Assembly (NCBI GenBank): GCA_035506295.1 | Contig: DATJPR010000295.1 | Coordinates: forward strand, 1-32,598 | Length of the DNA stretch: 32,598 nt | Source of the DNA: DATJPR01 sp035506295 | GTDB taxonomy: Bacteria > Bacteroidota > Ignavibacteria > UBA10030 > UBA6906 | Direction: 5' to 3' | Shown here: positions 1 through 8,673 of the stretch, one piece after another | How the letters are laid out: every line of letters begins with the position of its first letter | Position numbering within the stretch: position 1 is the first letter of the stretch | Notes under the pieces: generated by a model | What the model was told of the DNA's origin: nothing | Databases searched by the model: none | Seen by the model: the letters and a program-made list of their open reading frames with translations, nothing else | Program-made: the position numbers and the translations under genes

Positions 1-1953
1 GGCGATGGTGACTTGACCGGTAAGACCGGCGAGCGAGACAATTTCCGCTTCACGCTGGTGATGTTTGGCGTTCAACACGTTGTGCGGGATCCCCTTGCGC
101 TTCAGCATCCTGCTCAACGTTTCGGAAACTTCAACGCTGGTGGTTCCCACCAGGACCGGGCGCCCTTCCGTACGCTTGTGCTCGATCTCCTCGATGACTG
201 CGTTGTACTTCTCCCGCTTCGTCTTGTAGATCACGTCGTTGATATCGTCCCGGATCATCGGCTTGTTGGTCGGAATGACCACGACGTCCAGCTTGTAGAT
301 GTCAAAGAACTCGGCTGCCTCGGTTTCCGCGGTGCCGGTCATCCCGGCGAGCTTGCCGTACAGCCGGAAATAGTTTTGTAAGGTGATCGTGGCGAGCGTC
401 TGCATGTCGCGCTCGACTTTCACCCCTTCTTTTGCCTCGATGGCCTGGTGCAGGCCGTCGGAATACCGCCTTCCCGGGAGGAGACGGCCGGTAAACTCGT
501 CGACGATCATGACCTTTCCGTCGTCGGAGACGACGTACTCGTCATCCTTGGCATAAAGCGCGTAGGCCCGCAAAAGCTGCGTCACCGTGTGGATCCGCTC
601 GCTCCGCTCGGCATACAGCACATTCAGCTCGTCCTTCCGCTGCTGCTTCTGCTCGTCGGTCATCCCGCTGTTGGCTTCGAGAAGGCTGATCTCCGTACCC
701 AGATCGGGCAGCACAAAAAAGTCTTTGTCGCCCACCATGGGCATGAGGAAGTCGCGCCCCTTTTCCGTCAGATTGATCTGATGATTCTTCTCATCGATCG
801 CGAAATACAGCTCGTCGTCGATCTCGTGCATCCGACTCCCCTGGTCGCGGAGATATTCGATCTCCGTGTCCTGGACGAGTTTCTTGTTCGACGGTTCCGA
901 CAGGACCTTCAGCAAGCGCGGATGCTTCGGGAGGCCGCGGTTCGAGCGGAGCAGGAGGACGCCCGCCTCATCGGTCTTCCCTTCACTGACCAGTTTTTCG
1001 GCATCGGCGACAATCTTGCTGATGAAATTCCGCTGCTGATTGACGATACGTTCGACGTACGGCTTCATCTCGTCGAACTTGTGGTCCTCGCTCTTCACGG
1101 GCCCGCTGATGATCAGCGGTGTGCGGGCCTCGTCGATCAAGACGGAGTCCACCTCGTCGACGATGGCATAGAAATACTCCCGCTGGACCAGGTCTTCCTT
1201 GTCGATGACCATGTTGTCGCGGAGGTAGTCAAAGCCGAACTCATTGTTGGTGCCATAGGTGATGTCGCACCCATATTCACGCCGGCGTTGATGGGGATCG
1301 AGGGAGGTCTGGATGCACCCGATCGTGAGGCCGAGGAATTCGTAGACCTGCCCCATCCAGACACTGTCGCGCTTCGCAAGGTAGTCGTTGACCGTTACGA
1401 CGTGCACGCCGCGGCCGGGCAACGCATTCAAATAGACGGGCATGGTGGCGACAAGGGTCTTCCCTTCGCCCGTCGCCATTTCGGCGATTTTTCCCTCGTG
1501 AAGAACAATCCCGCCGATCAGCTGGACGTCGAACGGGATCATTTCCCAGATGACGGGATTTCCCAGAAGGTCGAAGCGGTGTTTGCTCTCGGTCAGACGG
1601 CGGCAGGCGTCTTTCACAACGGCAAACGCCTCCGGAAGGATCTCATCGAGGATCTCGCTCGTCAATGTGTCCCGTTCTTCCTCCGCTGCATCCAGTTCTT
1701 CCACGAGCGCTTCGCGCTGCGCGCTCTCCATATCCTCCTTCAACTTTTCACGAACCCCGGCGATCTTCTCCTCAACCTCTTTGAGGCCCTCCTGGATTCG
1801 TCCGCGGAATTCCTCGGTCTTCGCCCGCAACTCCTCGTCGGAGAGGCTTTTCAATTCCTCCGCGTGCTGGTTGATTTCATCGACGATCGGAAGCACCGTA
1901 CGCACATCCTTCTCATATTTGCTTCCGAACAGTTTTTTCAGAACCTGTAGCAT
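1..1953 (-). CDS. secA: Protein translocase subunit SecA (3' end cut off by window)
   Basis: This is the ATPase motor that drives unfolded preproteins through SecYEG. The reverse strand reads openly from ATG at 1953 to base 1, giving 651 residues; the C-terminal part lies outside the window. Visible are the N-terminal SecA DEAD domain with Walker A (MATGEGKT, about residues 159-166), the HVVTVNDYLAKRD segment, the DEVD box (VDEVDSVLIDEART), the preprotein-binding region, and the second motor domain (GMTGTAETEA, VGTTSVEVSE). Walker A lies roughly 55 residues further in than in E. coli SecA. The extra length is a charged coil (about residues 55-95) typical of FCB-group SecA, which usually has about 1000-1100 residues. 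A purine-rich AGAGAAGA directly precedes the ATG. The gene diverges from the peptidase gene at 2007. The identification is very secure. Confidence 0.97.
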   Translation of the reverse strand, partial: MLQVLKKLFGSKYEKDVRTVLPIVDEINQHAEELKSLSDEELRAKTEEFRGRIQEGLKEVEEKIAGVREKLKEDMESAQREALVEELDAAEEERDTLTSEILDEILPEAFAVVKDACRRLTESKHRFDLLGNPVIWEMIPFDVQLIGGIVLHEGKIAEMATGEGKTLVATMPVYLNALPGRGVHVVTVNDYLAKRDSVWMGQVYEFLGLTIGCIQTSLDPHQRRREYGCDITYGTNNEFGFDYLRDNMVIDKEDLVQREYFYAIVDEVDSVLIDEARTPLIISGPVKSEDHKFDEMKPYVERIVNQQRNFISKIVADAEKLVSEGKTDEAGVLLLRSNRGLPKHPRLLKVLSEPSNKKLVQDTEIEYLRDQGSRMHEIDDELYFAIDEKNHQINLTEKGRDFLMPMVGDKDFFVLPDLGTEISLLEANSGMTDEQKQQRKDELNVLYAERSERIHTVTQLLRAYALYAKDDEYVVSDDGKVMIVDEFTGRLLPGRRYSDGLHQAIEAKEGVKVERDMQTLATITLQNYFRLYGKLAGMTGTAETEAAEFFDIYKLDVVVIPTNKPMIRDDINDVIYKTKREKYNAVIEEIEHKRTEGRPVLVGTTSVEVSETLSRMLKRKGIPHNVLNAKHHQREAEIVSLAGLTGQVTIA

Positions 1954-1985
1954 TCTTCTCTCGCGCCGATCATTGATTATTTGAG

Positions 1986-2016
1986 CAAATATAGGGAGAT
2001 TCGCAAATGGAAACAA
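1986..2016 (-). promoter_or_regulatory. Putative secA promoter (TTG-N20-TATATTTG)
   Basis: On the minus strand, TTG (2016-2014), a 20-bp spacer and TATATTTG (1993-1986) match the Bacteroidota-type -33/-7 form TTG...TAnnTTTG with all eight -7 positions correct. The secA ATG is 33 bp downstream of the -7 box. The -33 element lies inside the first codons of the divergent peptidase gene at 2007. This is motif-based only. Confidence 0.5.
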
Positions 2017-3473
2017 CAAAGGCTCTCCGCGCCTTCTGCGCCCTCTGTGTGTCCTTTGTTCTTGCCGGATGCGTTGCTGCGCCCGCCCTTGCGCCGTACC
2101 CGAGTGAACGGGAGGGGCAGACGTTCACCCGTAACGCAGAGTTCGCGCGGAAGATCGACCGTCTGTTGCCCGACTCTCTCTTTCCACCTTCCAACATTGC
2201 CCTTCTCATCGGGAATCTTGACGACCGATCGATCCTCTACGCGCGCAACGCCGACTTCCTGTACAATCCTGCTTCCAACCAGAAGCTTTTCACTGCCGCC
2301 ACTGCTCTTGCGGTGCTTGGGCCGGCCTATTCGTTTGCGACGGTCGTTGCGCTCGACACGCTCCAACAGACGATCTATCTGCGTGGCAGCGGCGATCCGC
2401 TGCTCACGCCGGGCGATCTCGGGCGCCTTGCCGACACGGTCGCCCTGTACGTTGGCCCCTATCGCGCATGGACCATCGACGGCGACGCCACGCGATTCGA
2501 CACTCTGTACTGGGGTCCGGGCTGGATGTGGGACGATGCTGACGATCCGTCGGGTATGGGAGTATCCGCGCTTACGGTCAACAGCAACACCGTCGATGTC
2601 CACGTCGCCGCCGGCGATTCCCTGGGGACCACGCCCAGGGTCTTCGTTGTTCCTTCGACGTCGTATGTCCGTGTCATCAATGAAAGCACCGTCGTCGATT
2701 CCGTCACACGTCCGTTGCGTGTCTCGCGGCCTCTGCAGACACCGTCGAACGTCATCCGGGTTACCGGCGAACTGCGTCGCGATGCACGTCGCACATTGTC
2801 GATCGCAGTCCATGGGCCGGAGCGATTCGCCACAACGCTCCTTGCAGAGGCCCTCGTGCAACGCGGTGTCCGTGTTGCAGGCACGCGCCTCGGAACAATG
2901 CCGCCGGGCGCGTTTCCGGTGGCGAAGATCGAACACGCCCTCGACACGGTCCTTACGTACATGGACAAAGTGAGCGACAATCTTTCGGCTGAATGCCTTA
3001 CGAAGACGTTGAGCTTCGCGGGATCGGGAACCCCGGGGAATTGGACGGATGGAACCGGGGTGATCCGGAAATACCTCGAGCAAAAAGGCATTGACACAAC
3101 GAAGATCACCGTCGCCGACGGGTCGGGCCTGTCGCGCTACAACCTGACTTCCGCCCGCACGATTTTCCAACTGTTGAGCGCGGCGTACCACGATTCGTCG
3201 TCCTGGCCTTTCTTCTACCATTCTCTTCCGATTGCCGGACGGGACGGGACCCTGGATTCCCGCATGCGCGGGACGCCGGCCCAGGACAGAGTGCACGCAA
3301 AAACCGGGACCATCGCGGGAGTATCGACACTGAGCGGGATTGTCGATCGATCGCCGAAACCTCCTCTCGGGTTCTCACTCATCATGGAGAATTTTCCCAC
3401 TTCCTCGCATTCGTATCGGGACGTCCAGGATAGCATCGTCTGTCTGATCGTGTCCTCCTTTGGTTCGCCTTGA
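2007..3473 (+). CDS. dacB: D-alanyl-D-alanine carboxypeptidase/endopeptidase, PBP4 type (peptidase S13), lipoprotein
   Basis: This is a penicillin-binding enzyme that trims or cuts peptidoglycan cross-links in the periplasm. The 488-residue product starts with a lipoprotein signal (VLAGC, Cys22). It carries all three serine DD-peptidase motifs: SNQK (Ser90, Lys93), SDN (323-325) and KTG (432-434). DGSGLSR (371-377) is the usual PBP4 segment before the KTG motif. The large gap between SxxK and SxN, filled with beta-rich sequence, is normal for S13 enzymes. The ATG follows AGGGAGA with 7 bp spacing. The gene starts 53 bp from the divergent secA start and converges on the DUF4097 gene. Family assignment is secure; the symbol is by family resemblance. 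Lipid anchoring would make it a membrane-tethered form, unlike soluble E. coli DacB. Confidence 0.9.
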   Translation: METTKALRAFCALCVSFVLAGCVAAPALAPYPSEREGQTFTRNAEFARKIDRLLPDSLFPPSNIALLIGNLDDRSILYARNADFLYNPASNQKLFTAATALAVLGPAYSFATVVALDTLQQTIYLRGSGDPLLTPGDLGRLADTVALYVGPYRAWTIDGDATRFDTLYWGPGWMWDDADDPSGMGVSALTVNSNTVDVHVAAGDSLGTTPRVFVVPSTSYVRVINESTVVDSVTRPLRVSRPLQTPSNVIRVTGELRRDARRTLSIAVHGPERFATTLLAEALVQRGVRVAGTRLGTMPPGAFPVAKIEHALDTVLTYMDKVSDNLSAECLTKTLSFAGSGTPGNWTDGTGVIRKYLEQKGIDTTKITVADGSGLSRYNLTSARTIFQLLSAAYHDSSSWPFFYHSLPIAGRDGTLDSRMRGTPAQDRVHAKTGTIAGVSTLSGIVDRSPKPPLGFSLIMENFPTSSHSYRDVQDSIVCLIVSSFGSP

Positions 3474-3510
3474 TCGGCCGGTCAAGGCACTCGTGTTCAC
3501 TCCCATAACA

Positions 3511-3542
3511 CAAAAGCGCCGCAAAACAGAGTCTCGCGGCGC
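3511..3542 (-). terminator. Probable rho-independent terminator of the DUF4097 gene
   Basis: A 7-bp GC-only inverted repeat (GCGCCGC 3516-3522 with GCGGCGC 3536-3542, 13-nt loop) is followed on the minus strand by TTTTG. It starts 26 bp past the stop codon of the minus-strand gene at 3569. It sits between convergent genes and may also slow plus-strand transcripts. Confidence 0.55.
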
Positions 3543-3568
3543 CAGGAGGAGTTGAACATGAACAACAT

Positions 3569-4510
3569 TCACTTGATCGGTCGAACGGTGACATTTCCGC
3601 CCGACGTATGTCCGTACACGCGTTGCCCGCCGCCATTCAGCGTCCCCCGCACTTCATCGCTCCGGATCTTGCCCGAGATCGTGACCGGGAAGTCGCAGGT
3701 GACCTCGCCGCCGCTCGTGGAAAGATCGAGATCCGCCGCCAGATCTCTCGGGACTTCGAAATCGATGTTGCCGCCGGATGTTTCAGCATGGATTCCTTTC
3801 CCCTTGCCGCTCAGCTTCACGAAGACGTTCCCGCCGGAGGTCCTTGCATCGACTTCGCCATCAGTCCCGTCAACTTCAACGTTGCCACCGGAGGTCTTCG
3901 CGTTGATGTTGCCGACGATCGACCGTGCGTGCACATCGCCCCCCGACGTTGCCAGGCGAACGTCGCCGTTCACCTTTTCCGCCGTCACGGTACCGCCGGA
4001 CGTCGAAGCCGTCACTGGTCCCTGGGCGTCATGCACGGTAACATCGCCGCCGGAAGTCTCGCCTTGCACAGTTCCCTCGATGGCGGAGATTTCTACGTTG
4101 CCGCCCGAGGTTTTCAGATCGAGATTGTACTGCCGGGGAACGGTGACAATGATATCCACATCGAAATTGTTGAAGCCCGAGAACCAAGATCCGCCGATAT
4201 GATCGGCCTCGCCAATTACTTCGACATCGTTTCCCTGCTGGTCAGCCGACAATTTGAACCGATTGATATCACGCTCGCGCCCGTGCATGTCGGCAACGAC
4301 CGAGACCTCATTGCCGGCGCCCCCCGTGACGCGGACATTACCGACGTCCGTCTTGACGCGCAACGTGCCGCCGGCAGCCACGGTGAATTTCTTTTCGAAG
4401 TGTTGGGAATCAGTAGGCGATGTGTCGAGACGCCGTTCAGCGCAGGAAACGAACGTCAGCGCCGAACACAATGCTGCAGTAATCAGGAAAAAACCGCGAG
4501 TGGTGGTCAT
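3569..4510 (-). CDS. DUF4097-type repeat lipoprotein with nine TSGG repeats
   Basis: This is a 313-residue predicted lipoprotein (FVSC, Cys23) of the DUF4097/putative adhesin type, a right-handed beta-structure family of unknown biochemical role often found in Bacteroidota envelopes. From residue 134 the core TSGG recurs nine times. The first six copies are spaced at exactly 18 residues, then 20, 21 and 37. The pattern is TSGGxVxxxxxxGxVxxx, as expected for a stacked beta-strand solenoid. A degenerate earlier copy (KTDVGNVRVTGG, about 53-64) precedes them. The ATG has GGAGG about 5 bp upstream. The gene stands alone, convergent with dacB and divergent from the M28 peptidase gene. Function is not known. 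Plus-strand ORFs over it are antisense shadows of the repeats. Confidence 0.85.
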   Translation of the reverse strand: MTTTRGFFLITAALCSALTFVSCAERRLDTSPTDSQHFEKKFTVAAGGTLRVKTDVGNVRVTGGAGNEVSVVADMHGRERDINRFKLSADQQGNDVEVIGEADHIGGSWFSGFNNFDVDIIVTVPRQYNLDLKTSGGNVEISAIEGTVQGETSGGDVTVHDAQGPVTASTSGGTVTAEKVNGDVRLATSGGDVHARSIVGNINAKTSGGNVEVDGTDGEVDARTSGGNVFVKLSGKGKGIHAETSGGNIDFEVPRDLAADLDLSTSGGEVTCDFPVTISGKIRSDEVRGTLNGGGQRVYGHTSGGNVTVRPIK

Positions 4511-4570
4511 GGTGCCTCCGGAGTCAGTGGGATAGCTCTATCTTCTTTGACGGTCATGGTTCCGAAAAGG

Positions 4571-4602
4571 TTGCATTTCAGTCGGTTGTTTTGATTTATT
4601 TG
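4571..4602 (+). promoter_or_regulatory. Putative promoter of the M28 peptidase-prmA-ppx run
   Basis: TTG (4571-4573), a 21-bp spacer and TTTATTTG (4595-4602) match TAnnTTTG at seven of eight positions. Transcription would begin near 4609. This puts the upstream TTG codon at 4591 outside the mRNA and supports translation from GTG 4630. Confidence 0.4.
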
Positions 4603-4629
4603 ATATATCAATCACTCCCTTGGCTTCGT

Positions 4630-5601
4630 GTGACCAGAACGACGCTCTTCCTGGTGTTTTTTCTTGTCATGACGGGATGCTCGCAGAACCGCCAGAACGC
4701 GCCCGCTCCCCCTACACCGTCATCTTCCCAAGGTCCGATGTTCTCTTCAGCGCCGCCGCGGTTTGATGGACGAGAAGCGTTCTCGTACCTCCTGAAACAG
4801 ACCGCCTTCGGCCCGCGCAATCCCAACTCCGCGGGTCATGAATCCTGCCTCTCCTTTCTCGTTCAAACCCTGCGAGCGTTCGCCGACACCGTGGAGCCCC
4901 AGCCGTTTGCTCAAGAGGGCTACGGAGAGAAGCTCCAGCTCACCAATGTCTTCGCCCGGTTCAATACCGCCGCCCAATCAAGAATTCTCTTTCTGGCTCA
5001 CTGGGATACGCGGCCGCGAGCCGACAACGATCCGGACCGGTCGCACAGGAACCAACCGATTCTCGGGGCAAACGACGGAGCCAGCGGAGTTGCCGTTCTG
5101 CTCGAGCTCGCTTCGCTCCTGAATCGTACTCCTCCTCCCATCGGCGTCGACCTTCTCCTCGTCGACGGCGAGGACTATGGGAGGGAAGGACAGCACGATC
5201 TCTATCTCCTTGGCAGCCGTCATTTCGCCGCGAACCTGCCTCCGGGTTACGCGCCGCGCTTCGCGGTCCTCCTCGACATGGTCGGCGACGCCTATCTCGA
5301 GCTGCCGAAGGAAGGCTATTCCATCCAGTACGCTCCGGACATCGTCAACCTCGTCTGGGATACGGCTCGTAATCTTGGCATTCGACAGTTCGTCGATTCG
5401 AAAGGTGAAACGATCATCGACGATCACCTTCCGCTGAACGACGCCGGCATCAAGACGATTGATATTATCGACTTCGCCTACCCCGATCAGTCGAACCGCT
5501 ACTGGCACTCGCTGAATGATACGCCCGACCACTGCAGTGCGGAAAGTCTGGAGGCCGTCGGGACGGTCATAACCACCGTGACCTATCAACAACGCCCCTG
5601 A
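4630..5601 (+). CDS. M28-family zinc peptidase / glutaminyl-peptide cyclotransferase-like lipoprotein
   Basis: The reading frame is open from a TTG at 4591, but GTG 4630 is preferred because it gives a clean lipoprotein signal (VMTGC, Cys17) and lies downstream of the predicted transcription start. This version has 323 residues. The M28 metal ligands are visible: His124 and Asp149 (HWDTRP; GANDGASG), Glu181 (DGEDYG), Asp216 (LLDMVGD) and His266 (DDHLPL). The combination HWDTRP, GANDGASG, DGEDYG and DDHLPL is the layout of bacterial glutaminyl cyclotransferases (N-terminal pyroglutamate formation), but an aminopeptidase cannot be excluded. The TGA overlaps the prmA start as TGATG, so the two are probably translationally coupled. 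It acts outside the inner membrane. Confidence 0.85.
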   Translation: MTRTTLFLVFFLVMTGCSQNRQNAPAPPTPSSSQGPMFSSAPPRFDGREAFSYLLKQTAFGPRNPNSAGHESCLSFLVQTLRAFADTVEPQPFAQEGYGEKLQLTNVFARFNTAAQSRILFLAHWDTRPRADNDPDRSHRNQPILGANDGASGVAVLLELASLLNRTPPPIGVDLLLVDGEDYGREGQHDLYLLGSRHFAANLPPGYAPRFAVLLDMVGDAYLELPKEGYSIQYAPDIVNLVWDTARNLGIRQFVDSKGETIIDDHLPLNDAGIKTIDIIDFAYPDQSNRYWHSLNDTPDHCSAESLEAVGTVITTVTYQQRP

Positions 5602-6455
5602 TGAATCCGACGATCGAACTCTCCGTGCGCGCCGAAGGCGACGTCGCCGACGAGATCATCGCCTTGCTCGGAACCGCAGGCTTCGAAGGTTTCTGGGAAG
5701 ACGGTGAATATCTGCGCGCCTATATCCCCTTCTCAAAGTGGGATGATTCGGTGCTTGCACTGGCCCGGCAGTCCATCCAGTCGTATGCGGCCACAAAGGG
5801 AATCCACGAACCGCGCATTTTCATCCAGACGATCCCTCCCAGGAATTGGAATGCTCAATGGGAAGAATCGATTCAGCCGATTCAGGTTTCCTCCCGCATC
5901 GTCATCGCGCCAAGCTGGAGGCCGATCGCGGTCGAACCTGGCGTCCTTCTGCTGACCATCGATCCCAAGATGTCGTTCGGTACGGGACATCATGAAACGA
6001 CGCGCATGATGTTGACCTTGCTCGAGACGAGAATCCGCGAAGGATCCACCATGCTCGACGTGGGAACGGGCACCGGTGTGCTCGCCATCGCTGCGGTGAA
6101 GCTGGGCGCCCGGAGGGCCGTCGGGGTCGATATCGATGAATGGTCGTGGGAAAACGCGCGGGAGAATATCCGCATCAATGGCGCTGAAGGCACAATCACC
6201 GTTTATCAAGGTGAGCTTGGCGATGTGCCGCCGGGGTCATTCGACATCGTTGCCGCGAATATTCAACGAAGCGTCATCGAGCCCATGCTTCCCCGGCTCG
6301 TGGCTCGCATCGCGCCAGACGGCCGTCTTCTTCTTGCGGGTTTGCTTGCCTCCGAAGCGGTTGCAATGCGCGCCGCGTTCCGAGAGGAGCGTCTGGTGAT
6401 CGAAGAAGAGTGTACCGAAAACGAATGGGTGGCGTTCGCACTCCGCCAGGCCTGA
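5601..6455 (+). CDS. prmA: Ribosomal protein L11 methyltransferase
   Basis: This SAM-dependent enzyme trimethylates ribosomal protein L11. The 284-residue product has the family's N-terminal L11-recognition domain (1-60), the linker with the diagnostic FGTGHHETT (126-134), SAM motif I DVGTGTG (153-159), the acidic end of strand 2 (VDID, 175-178) and the AANIQ segment (NIL in most homologues). The length is normal (about 280-300). The ATG shares its A with the TGA of the upstream M28 peptidase gene; ppx follows after 22 bp, so the three form one transcription unit. Annotation is firm. Confidence 0.93.
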   Translation: MNPTIELSVRAEGDVADEIIALLGTAGFEGFWEDGEYLRAYIPFSKWDDSVLALARQSIQSYAATKGIHEPRIFIQTIPPRNWNAQWEESIQPIQVSSRIVIAPSWRPIAVEPGVLLLTIDPKMSFGTGHHETTRMMLTLLETRIREGSTMLDVGTGTGVLAIAAVKLGARRAVGVDIDEWSWENARENIRINGAEGTITVYQGELGDVPPGSFDIVAANIQRSVIEPMLPRLVARIAPDGRLLLAGLLASEAVAMRAAFREERLVIEEECTENEWVAFALRQA

Positions 6456-6477
6456 ACCTCGCCCCCGCCTTCGACGT

Positions 6478-7389
6478 ATGACCGTCGCCGTTATCGACAT
6501 CGGAACCAATACCATCCTCTTGCTTGTCGCCACCGTCTCTCCGGATGGGACGATCCAGCCCCTTGTGTACGAGCAGCGAATTCCCCGCCTTGGCCAGGGA
6601 GTCGATGCACGACGAAGACTGCACCCTGACTCCATGCAACGGGCTGTCGATGTTCTCATCGAATATCGGGAAATGATCAGGCAATTCTCCCCTGCCCGCA
6701 CGGCGGTGATCGGCACCAGCGCGATCCGCGACGCCGAGAATCGGCAGGCGTTCGCCGACCTCGTTTCTTCACGGACTGGTTTCACTTTGGAGGTCCTGTC
6801 GGGCGAGGAAGAAGCGGCGCTGACCTATCGCGGCGCCATCAGCGGGATTCCGGGGATTCAAAGGGCGACTGTCGTAGACATTGGAGGAGGCAGCACAGAG
6901 ATCACCGCTGGTGCTGCTGGTATGATCACGAGTTCCTGCAGTCTCAATATCGGTTCCGTCCGGCTCACCGAGCGCTTCGTACGCAGCGATCCTCCCCGGC
7001 GAGAAGAATTGGATTCACTGAGCAGTTGTATTGATGAAGCGTTGGACGCCGTTCACCCGACTCCGGATGCCTCGTCGACACTCGTCGCTGTCGCAGGGAC
7101 CGCGACAACGCTGGCCCTTCTCGCAAAAGGGTACACGGAATTTTCGCTGGGGGCGGTGAGCGGTGCAACCCTTGAGGCGCAGGAGGTCTTCTCTGTGGCG
7201 CAGAACCTGTCAGGAATGTCCGTCAGCGACATCCTTCAGCGCGGCTCGTACATGCCCGGCCGCGCCGACGTGATCACTGCCGGAGCGTTCATCTTGAGGG
7301 CCATCATGCGTCGTTTTGGATTTCCGCGCGTCATCGTAAGCGAGCGGGGGGTGAGGTACGGGGTAGCGCTGAGGGAAAGCGAGAGGTAG
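6478..7389 (+). CDS. ppx: Ppx/GppA-family phosphatase, short form
   Basis: This is an exopolyphosphatase/guanosine pentaphosphate phosphohydrolase-type enzyme of the ASKHA fold. The 303-residue product shows phosphate-1 motif DIGTNT (7-12), TSAIRDAENR, the catalytic-Glu region LSGEEEA, phosphate-2 motif VVDIGGGSTE, SVRLTERF, and the adenosine-type motif VAGTATTLALL. It lacks the C-terminal HD-like domain of E. coli Ppx (513 residues), like the two-domain enzymes of many non-proteobacteria. The substrate (polyP, pppGpp, or both) cannot be read from sequence. It follows prmA by 22 bp, and no clear Shine-Dalgarno is seen. It converges on the cysteine desulfurase gene across a hairpin. Confidence 0.88.
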   Translation: MTVAVIDIGTNTILLLVATVSPDGTIQPLVYEQRIPRLGQGVDARRRLHPDSMQRAVDVLIEYREMIRQFSPARTAVIGTSAIRDAENRQAFADLVSSRTGFTLEVLSGEEEAALTYRGAISGIPGIQRATVVDIGGGSTEITAGAAGMITSSCSLNIGSVRLTERFVRSDPPRREELDSLSSCIDEALDAVHPTPDASSTLVAVAGTATTLALLAKGYTEFSLGAVSGATLEAQEVFSVAQNLSGMSVSDILQRGSYMPGRADVITAGAFILRAIMRRFGFPRVIVSERGVRYGVALRESER

Positions 7390-7407
7390 CGGGGGGGAGA
7401 CCAAAAC

Positions 7408-7446
7408 GATTACCAACTACCCATGGATTATGGAAAATTGGTAATC
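7408..7446. repeat. Nested inverted repeat between convergent genes
   Basis: A perfect 9-bp outer arm (GATTACCAA 7408-7416; TTGGTAATC 7438-7446) encloses an inner 4-bp arm (CCAT 7421-7424; ATGG 7430-7433) around GGATT. The sequence is AT-rich against a GC-rich background. It lies 19 bp after ppx and 50 bp past the stop of the desulfurase gene. No U-tract follows on either strand, so it could be a transcript-end stabiliser or a protein site rather than a classical terminator. Confidence 0.5.
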
Positions 7447-7495
7447 AGGAGAGACGGACGAACACGACAGAGCGTTCGGCCCTGAGACTGTGAGA

Positions 7496-8656
7496 CTATG
7501 GGCATAGCCGGGTGAGAACCTCGGACACTCTCTCCACCGTTTCCACGACATCTTCGCGCGTGGTGCCCCGGCCGAGGGAAAAGCGCACGGTCGCCTTTGC
7601 CGTGGCTACATCTCTTCCCATCGCAAGCAGAACATGCGACGGCTGCATGCTCCCCGACGTACACGCTGAACCGCTGGTCACGGCGACGCCTTCCAGATCG
7701 AGTGTCGGGACGAGCATCTCGCCCTCCATCGTTCGGCGGGCACGATCGACGGAGATGTTGAGAATGTTGTCCAGCCTGTTTTGCTGATCACCGTTGACCA
7801 GCAAGAAGGGAAATCGTTCTGTCAGCGCCGCTTGCAGCGCATCACGAAGCGCGCGCTGGCGTTTCATTTCGGTCTCCCTGTCTTCCAGTGCGATTTGCAC
7901 CGCGCGGGCGAACCCCACGATCGCCGCGACATTCTCCGTGCCCGGTCTCCGTCCCCGTTCCTGCCCTCCTCCATGCAAGAGCGTTTCGATCTCCGTCCCC
8001 CGCCGGATATACAGCGCACCAACGCCCTTCGGGCCGTACAGCTTGTGGGCAGAAAGCGAGAGAAGATCGACGCCGAGCTGATCGACATGCACGGGAATCT
8101 TCCCGAGTGACTGAACCGCATCGGAATGCATCAGCGCGCCGGCACCATGGGCGATCGCGGCAATCTCCGCGACCGGATTGATGGTGCCAACTTCGTTATT
8201 TGCGTGCATCACGGAGACAAGTGCCGTCTCCGGTCCTACCACCTTCTGTACTTCGGCGGGGAGCACCTTCCCGTCGGTGTTTGCGGGAACAATCGACATC
8301 GACGCTCCCTTTTCCTGCAGAGACTCCGCCGTGTCAAGCACGGCGTGATGCTCCACTGCGCTGATGACGAGGTGGTCCCGTCCGCGCGTTCGCGCCGTCT
8401 CCCACGCCCCCATAAGGGCGTTGTTGTCGGATTCCGTCCCGCCGCTGACGAAGAACAATTCCCCCGGCGTCGCGCCGATCGCCAGCGCGATGGATACGCG
8501 GGCATCCTCCAGCGCCGCCTTTGCCGCCCTTCCGAACGCATGAATGGAGGAGGCGTTCCCGTACGTCGACGTCAACAAGGGAAGCATCGCGCTCAGCACG
8601 CGCTGATCGATGGGTGTCGTTGCGGTATAGTCAAGATAGATCGGGCGCTTTCCCAT
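7496..8656 (-). CDS. Cysteine desulfurase, NifS/IscS family
   Basis: This PLP enzyme removes sulfur from cysteine as a persulfide for Fe-S clusters or thio-modification. The 386-residue product begins IYLDYTATTP (the usual YLDNxATTP). It carries SGGTESDNNA (71-80), the His104 region (EHHAVLD), the PLP lysine in SAHKLYGPKG (Lys205), RRPGTENVAAIVG and the catalytic cysteine in SGSACTSGSMQPSHVL (Cys332). The length fits IscS/NifS rather than SufS. No scaffold protein (IscU/NifU) or tRNA thiolase is adjacent, so the sulfur acceptor is unknown. It is the last gene of a minus-strand operon with the CDF exporter (18 bp upstream) and the thioredoxin-TPR protein. Confidence 0.93.
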   Translation of the reverse strand: MGKRPIYLDYTATTPIDQRVLSAMLPLLTSTYGNASSIHAFGRAAKAALEDARVSIALAIGATPGELFFVSGGTESDNNALMGAWETARTRGRDHLVISAVEHHAVLDTAESLQEKGASMSIVPANTDGKVLPAEVQKVVGPETALVSVMHANNEVGTINPVAEIAAIAHGAGALMHSDAVQSLGKIPVHVDQLGVDLLSLSAHKLYGPKGVGALYIRRGTEIETLLHGGGQERGRRPGTENVAAIVGFARAVQIALEDRETEMKRQRALRDALQAALTERFPFLLVNGDQQNRLDNILNISVDRARRTMEGEMLVPTLDLEGVAVTSGSACTSGSMQPSHVLLAMGRDVATAKATVRFSLGRGTTREDVVETVERVSEVLTRLCP

Positions 8657-8673
8657 TGGTTTTCCTCCGCCGC

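Noticed and set aside
448..1950. 500-codon plus-strand frame across the secA region
   Set aside because: It is the antisense shadow of secA: the minus strand encodes every SecA motif, while this frame matches nothing and is rich in His/Leu/Asp as expected from GC-rich antisense frames.
3544..4202. AGGAGGA followed 7 bp later by ATG 3558 and a 215-codon frame antisense to the DUF4097 gene
   Set aside because: The ribosome-site match is striking, but the protein is only the reversed TSGG repeat (recurrent PPEV/PPDV), has no known relative and overlaps a clear gene.
3608..4594. 328-codon plus-strand frame over the DUF4097 gene
   Set aside because: Antisense shadow without family features; the minus strand has a lipobox, repeats, ribosome site and terminator.
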